Of a stretch of 5,738 bases of DNA, positions 4,778 through 5,738 are shown piece by piece. Source of the stretch: an uncultured Clostridia bacterium (lineage in GTDB: Bacteria > Bacillota > Clostridia > HGM11514); the NCBI GenBank assembly GCA_934489915.1, contig CAKSSZ010000108.1:1-5738 (forward strand), in the 5' to 3' direction. The notes beneath the pieces were generated by a model. It saw only the letters and a program-made list of their open reading frames with translations. It ran no database searches and was not told the DNA's origin. A program made the position numbers and the translations under genes. Each line of letters starts with the position of its first letter. Within the stretch, counting starts at the first letter, position 1.

Positions 4778-5738
4778 ATGGACAAATTTCATTTGGTTTC
4801 AAGCTATCAGCCTACCGGGGATCAGCCCCGGGCGATTGCGCAGCTGGCAGAGGGCGTGCTGCGGGGGGATCGGGGGCAGACCCTGCTGGGGGTCACAGGC
4901 TCGGGCAAAACCTTCACCATTGCCAACGTGATTGAAAAGGTCAACCGCCCCACCCTGGTGCTGGCGCATAATAAAACCCTTGCCGCCCAGCTCTGCTCGG
5001 AGTTCAAGGAGTTTTTTCCCGACAATGCGGTGGAGTTTTTTGTTTCCTATTATGATTACTATCAGCCGGAGGCATACCTCCCCCATACCGATACTTATAT
5101 TGAAAAGGACGCTCAGATCAATGACGAGATTGACAAGCTCCGCCATTCCGCCACCGCCTCCCTGCTGGAGCGGCGGGATGTGATCATCGTGTCCAGCGTG
5201 TCCTGCATTTACGGCCTGGGCGACCCGGAGGATTATAAGAACCTGATCATCTCCCTCCGCCCGGGCATGACATTAGAGCGGGACGAGCTCCTCCGCCGGC
5301 TGGTGGAGGTGCAGTACGAGCGCAACGATATTAATTTTATCCGGAACAAATTCCGGGTACGGGGGGATACGGTGGAGATTTTCCCCTCCAACGCCACCGA
5401 TACGGCGCTGCGGGTGGAATTTTTCGGAGACGAGATCGACCGGCTCACCGAAATCAACGTGATCACCGGCGAGGTAGTAGGGGTGTGTCATTACGCCGCC
5501 GTCTTTCCCGCCTCCCACTATGTCACCACCAAGGACAAAATGGAGCGTGCCATCCGCTCCATCCAAAACGAGCTGGAGCAGCGTCTGGAGGAGCTGAAGG
5601 GGGAGGATAAGCTGCTGGAAGCCCAGCGGCTGAAGCAGCGCACCAATTACGACCTGGAAATGCTTCAGGAGGTGGGCTTTTGCCAGGGGATTGAGAACTA
5701 TTCCCGCCACATCAGCGGCCGCACCCCCGGCAGTGCCC
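4778..5738 (+). CDS. uvrB: Excinuclease ABC subunit UvrB, N-terminal part (cut by the window edge)
   Basis: UvrB receives damaged DNA from UvrA, verifies the lesion and recruits UvrC for incision in nucleotide excision repair. About 320 residues are present, roughly half of the usual ~660. Motifs seen: YQPTGDQPRAI (10-20); Walker A GVTGSGKT (38-45) with Lys44; AHNKTLAAQL (63-72); the beta-hairpin YYDYYQPEAYLPHTDTYIEK (91-110), whose tyrosines probe the lesion; NDEIDKLRHSAT (115-126); RRDVIIVSSVSCIYGLG; FRVRGDTVEIFP; and near the right edge GFCQGIENYSRH. The Walker B DESH box and the C-terminal UvrC-binding region lie beyond the window. The start ATG (4778-4780) has GGGAG (4766-4770) seven bases upstream. 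The sequence is very close to Bacillus UvrB and nothing suggests damage to the gene. Confidence 0.97.
   Translation, partial: MDKFHLVSSYQPTGDQPRAIAQLAEGVLRGDRGQTLLGVTGSGKTFTIANVIEKVNRPTLVLAHNKTLAAQLCSEFKEFFPDNAVEFFVSYYDYYQPEAYLPHTDTYIEKDAQINDEIDKLRHSATASLLERRDVIIVSSVSCIYGLGDPEDYKNLIISLRPGMTLERDELLRRLVEVQYERNDINFIRNKFRVRGDTVEIFPSNATDTALRVEFFGDEIDRLTEINVITGEVVGVCHYAAVFPASHYVTTKDKMERAIRSIQNELEQRLEELKGEDKLLEAQRLKQRTNYDLEMLQEVGFCQGIENYSRHISGRTPGSA

Overview
The window looks like a chromosomal segment from a GC-rich, spore-forming Clostridium-type Firmicute, probably near the Oscillospiraceae. The reasons are a spoVAE gene, clear Shine-Dalgarno sequences, sigma-A-type promoters of Gram-positive spacing, and a UvrB closely resembling the Bacillus protein. 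The genus cannot be fixed from the sequence alone.

Layout from left to right. (a) The last ~111 codons of an unidentified + strand gene end at 338. (b) It converges on a - strand block, read right to left as truA (pseudouridine synthase), birA (biotin ligase/repressor), a REP-associated tyrosine transposase-like gene (RAYT), a Sir2-family NAD-dependent deacylase and spoVAE. (c) A divergent intergenic region (4574-4777) separates truA from uvrB. (d) uvrB starts at 4778 on the + strand and runs off the right edge.

truA and birA overlap by 11 nt and share a promoter upstream of truA. The RAYT-like gene has its own promoter with perfect consensus -35 and -10 boxes and 17-bp spacing. No terminator is visible between RAYT and sir2, or between sir2 and spoVAE, so these three may be read through from that promoter.

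The most unusual part is 1741-2817. An intact RAYT-like ORF keeps the presumed catalytic tyrosine, but both histidines of the HUH metal-binding motif are replaced (Glu-Ile-Gln). An array of about seven degenerate 33-39-bp tandem repeats begins at its stop codon and fills the space up to the ribosome binding site of sir2. Some units contain a short GC-rich hairpin. This resembles a RAYT/REP pair, but the protein looks catalytically altered and the repeats occupy the place where a sir2 promoter would be expected. The rest of the window is ordinary housekeeping and sporulation content.
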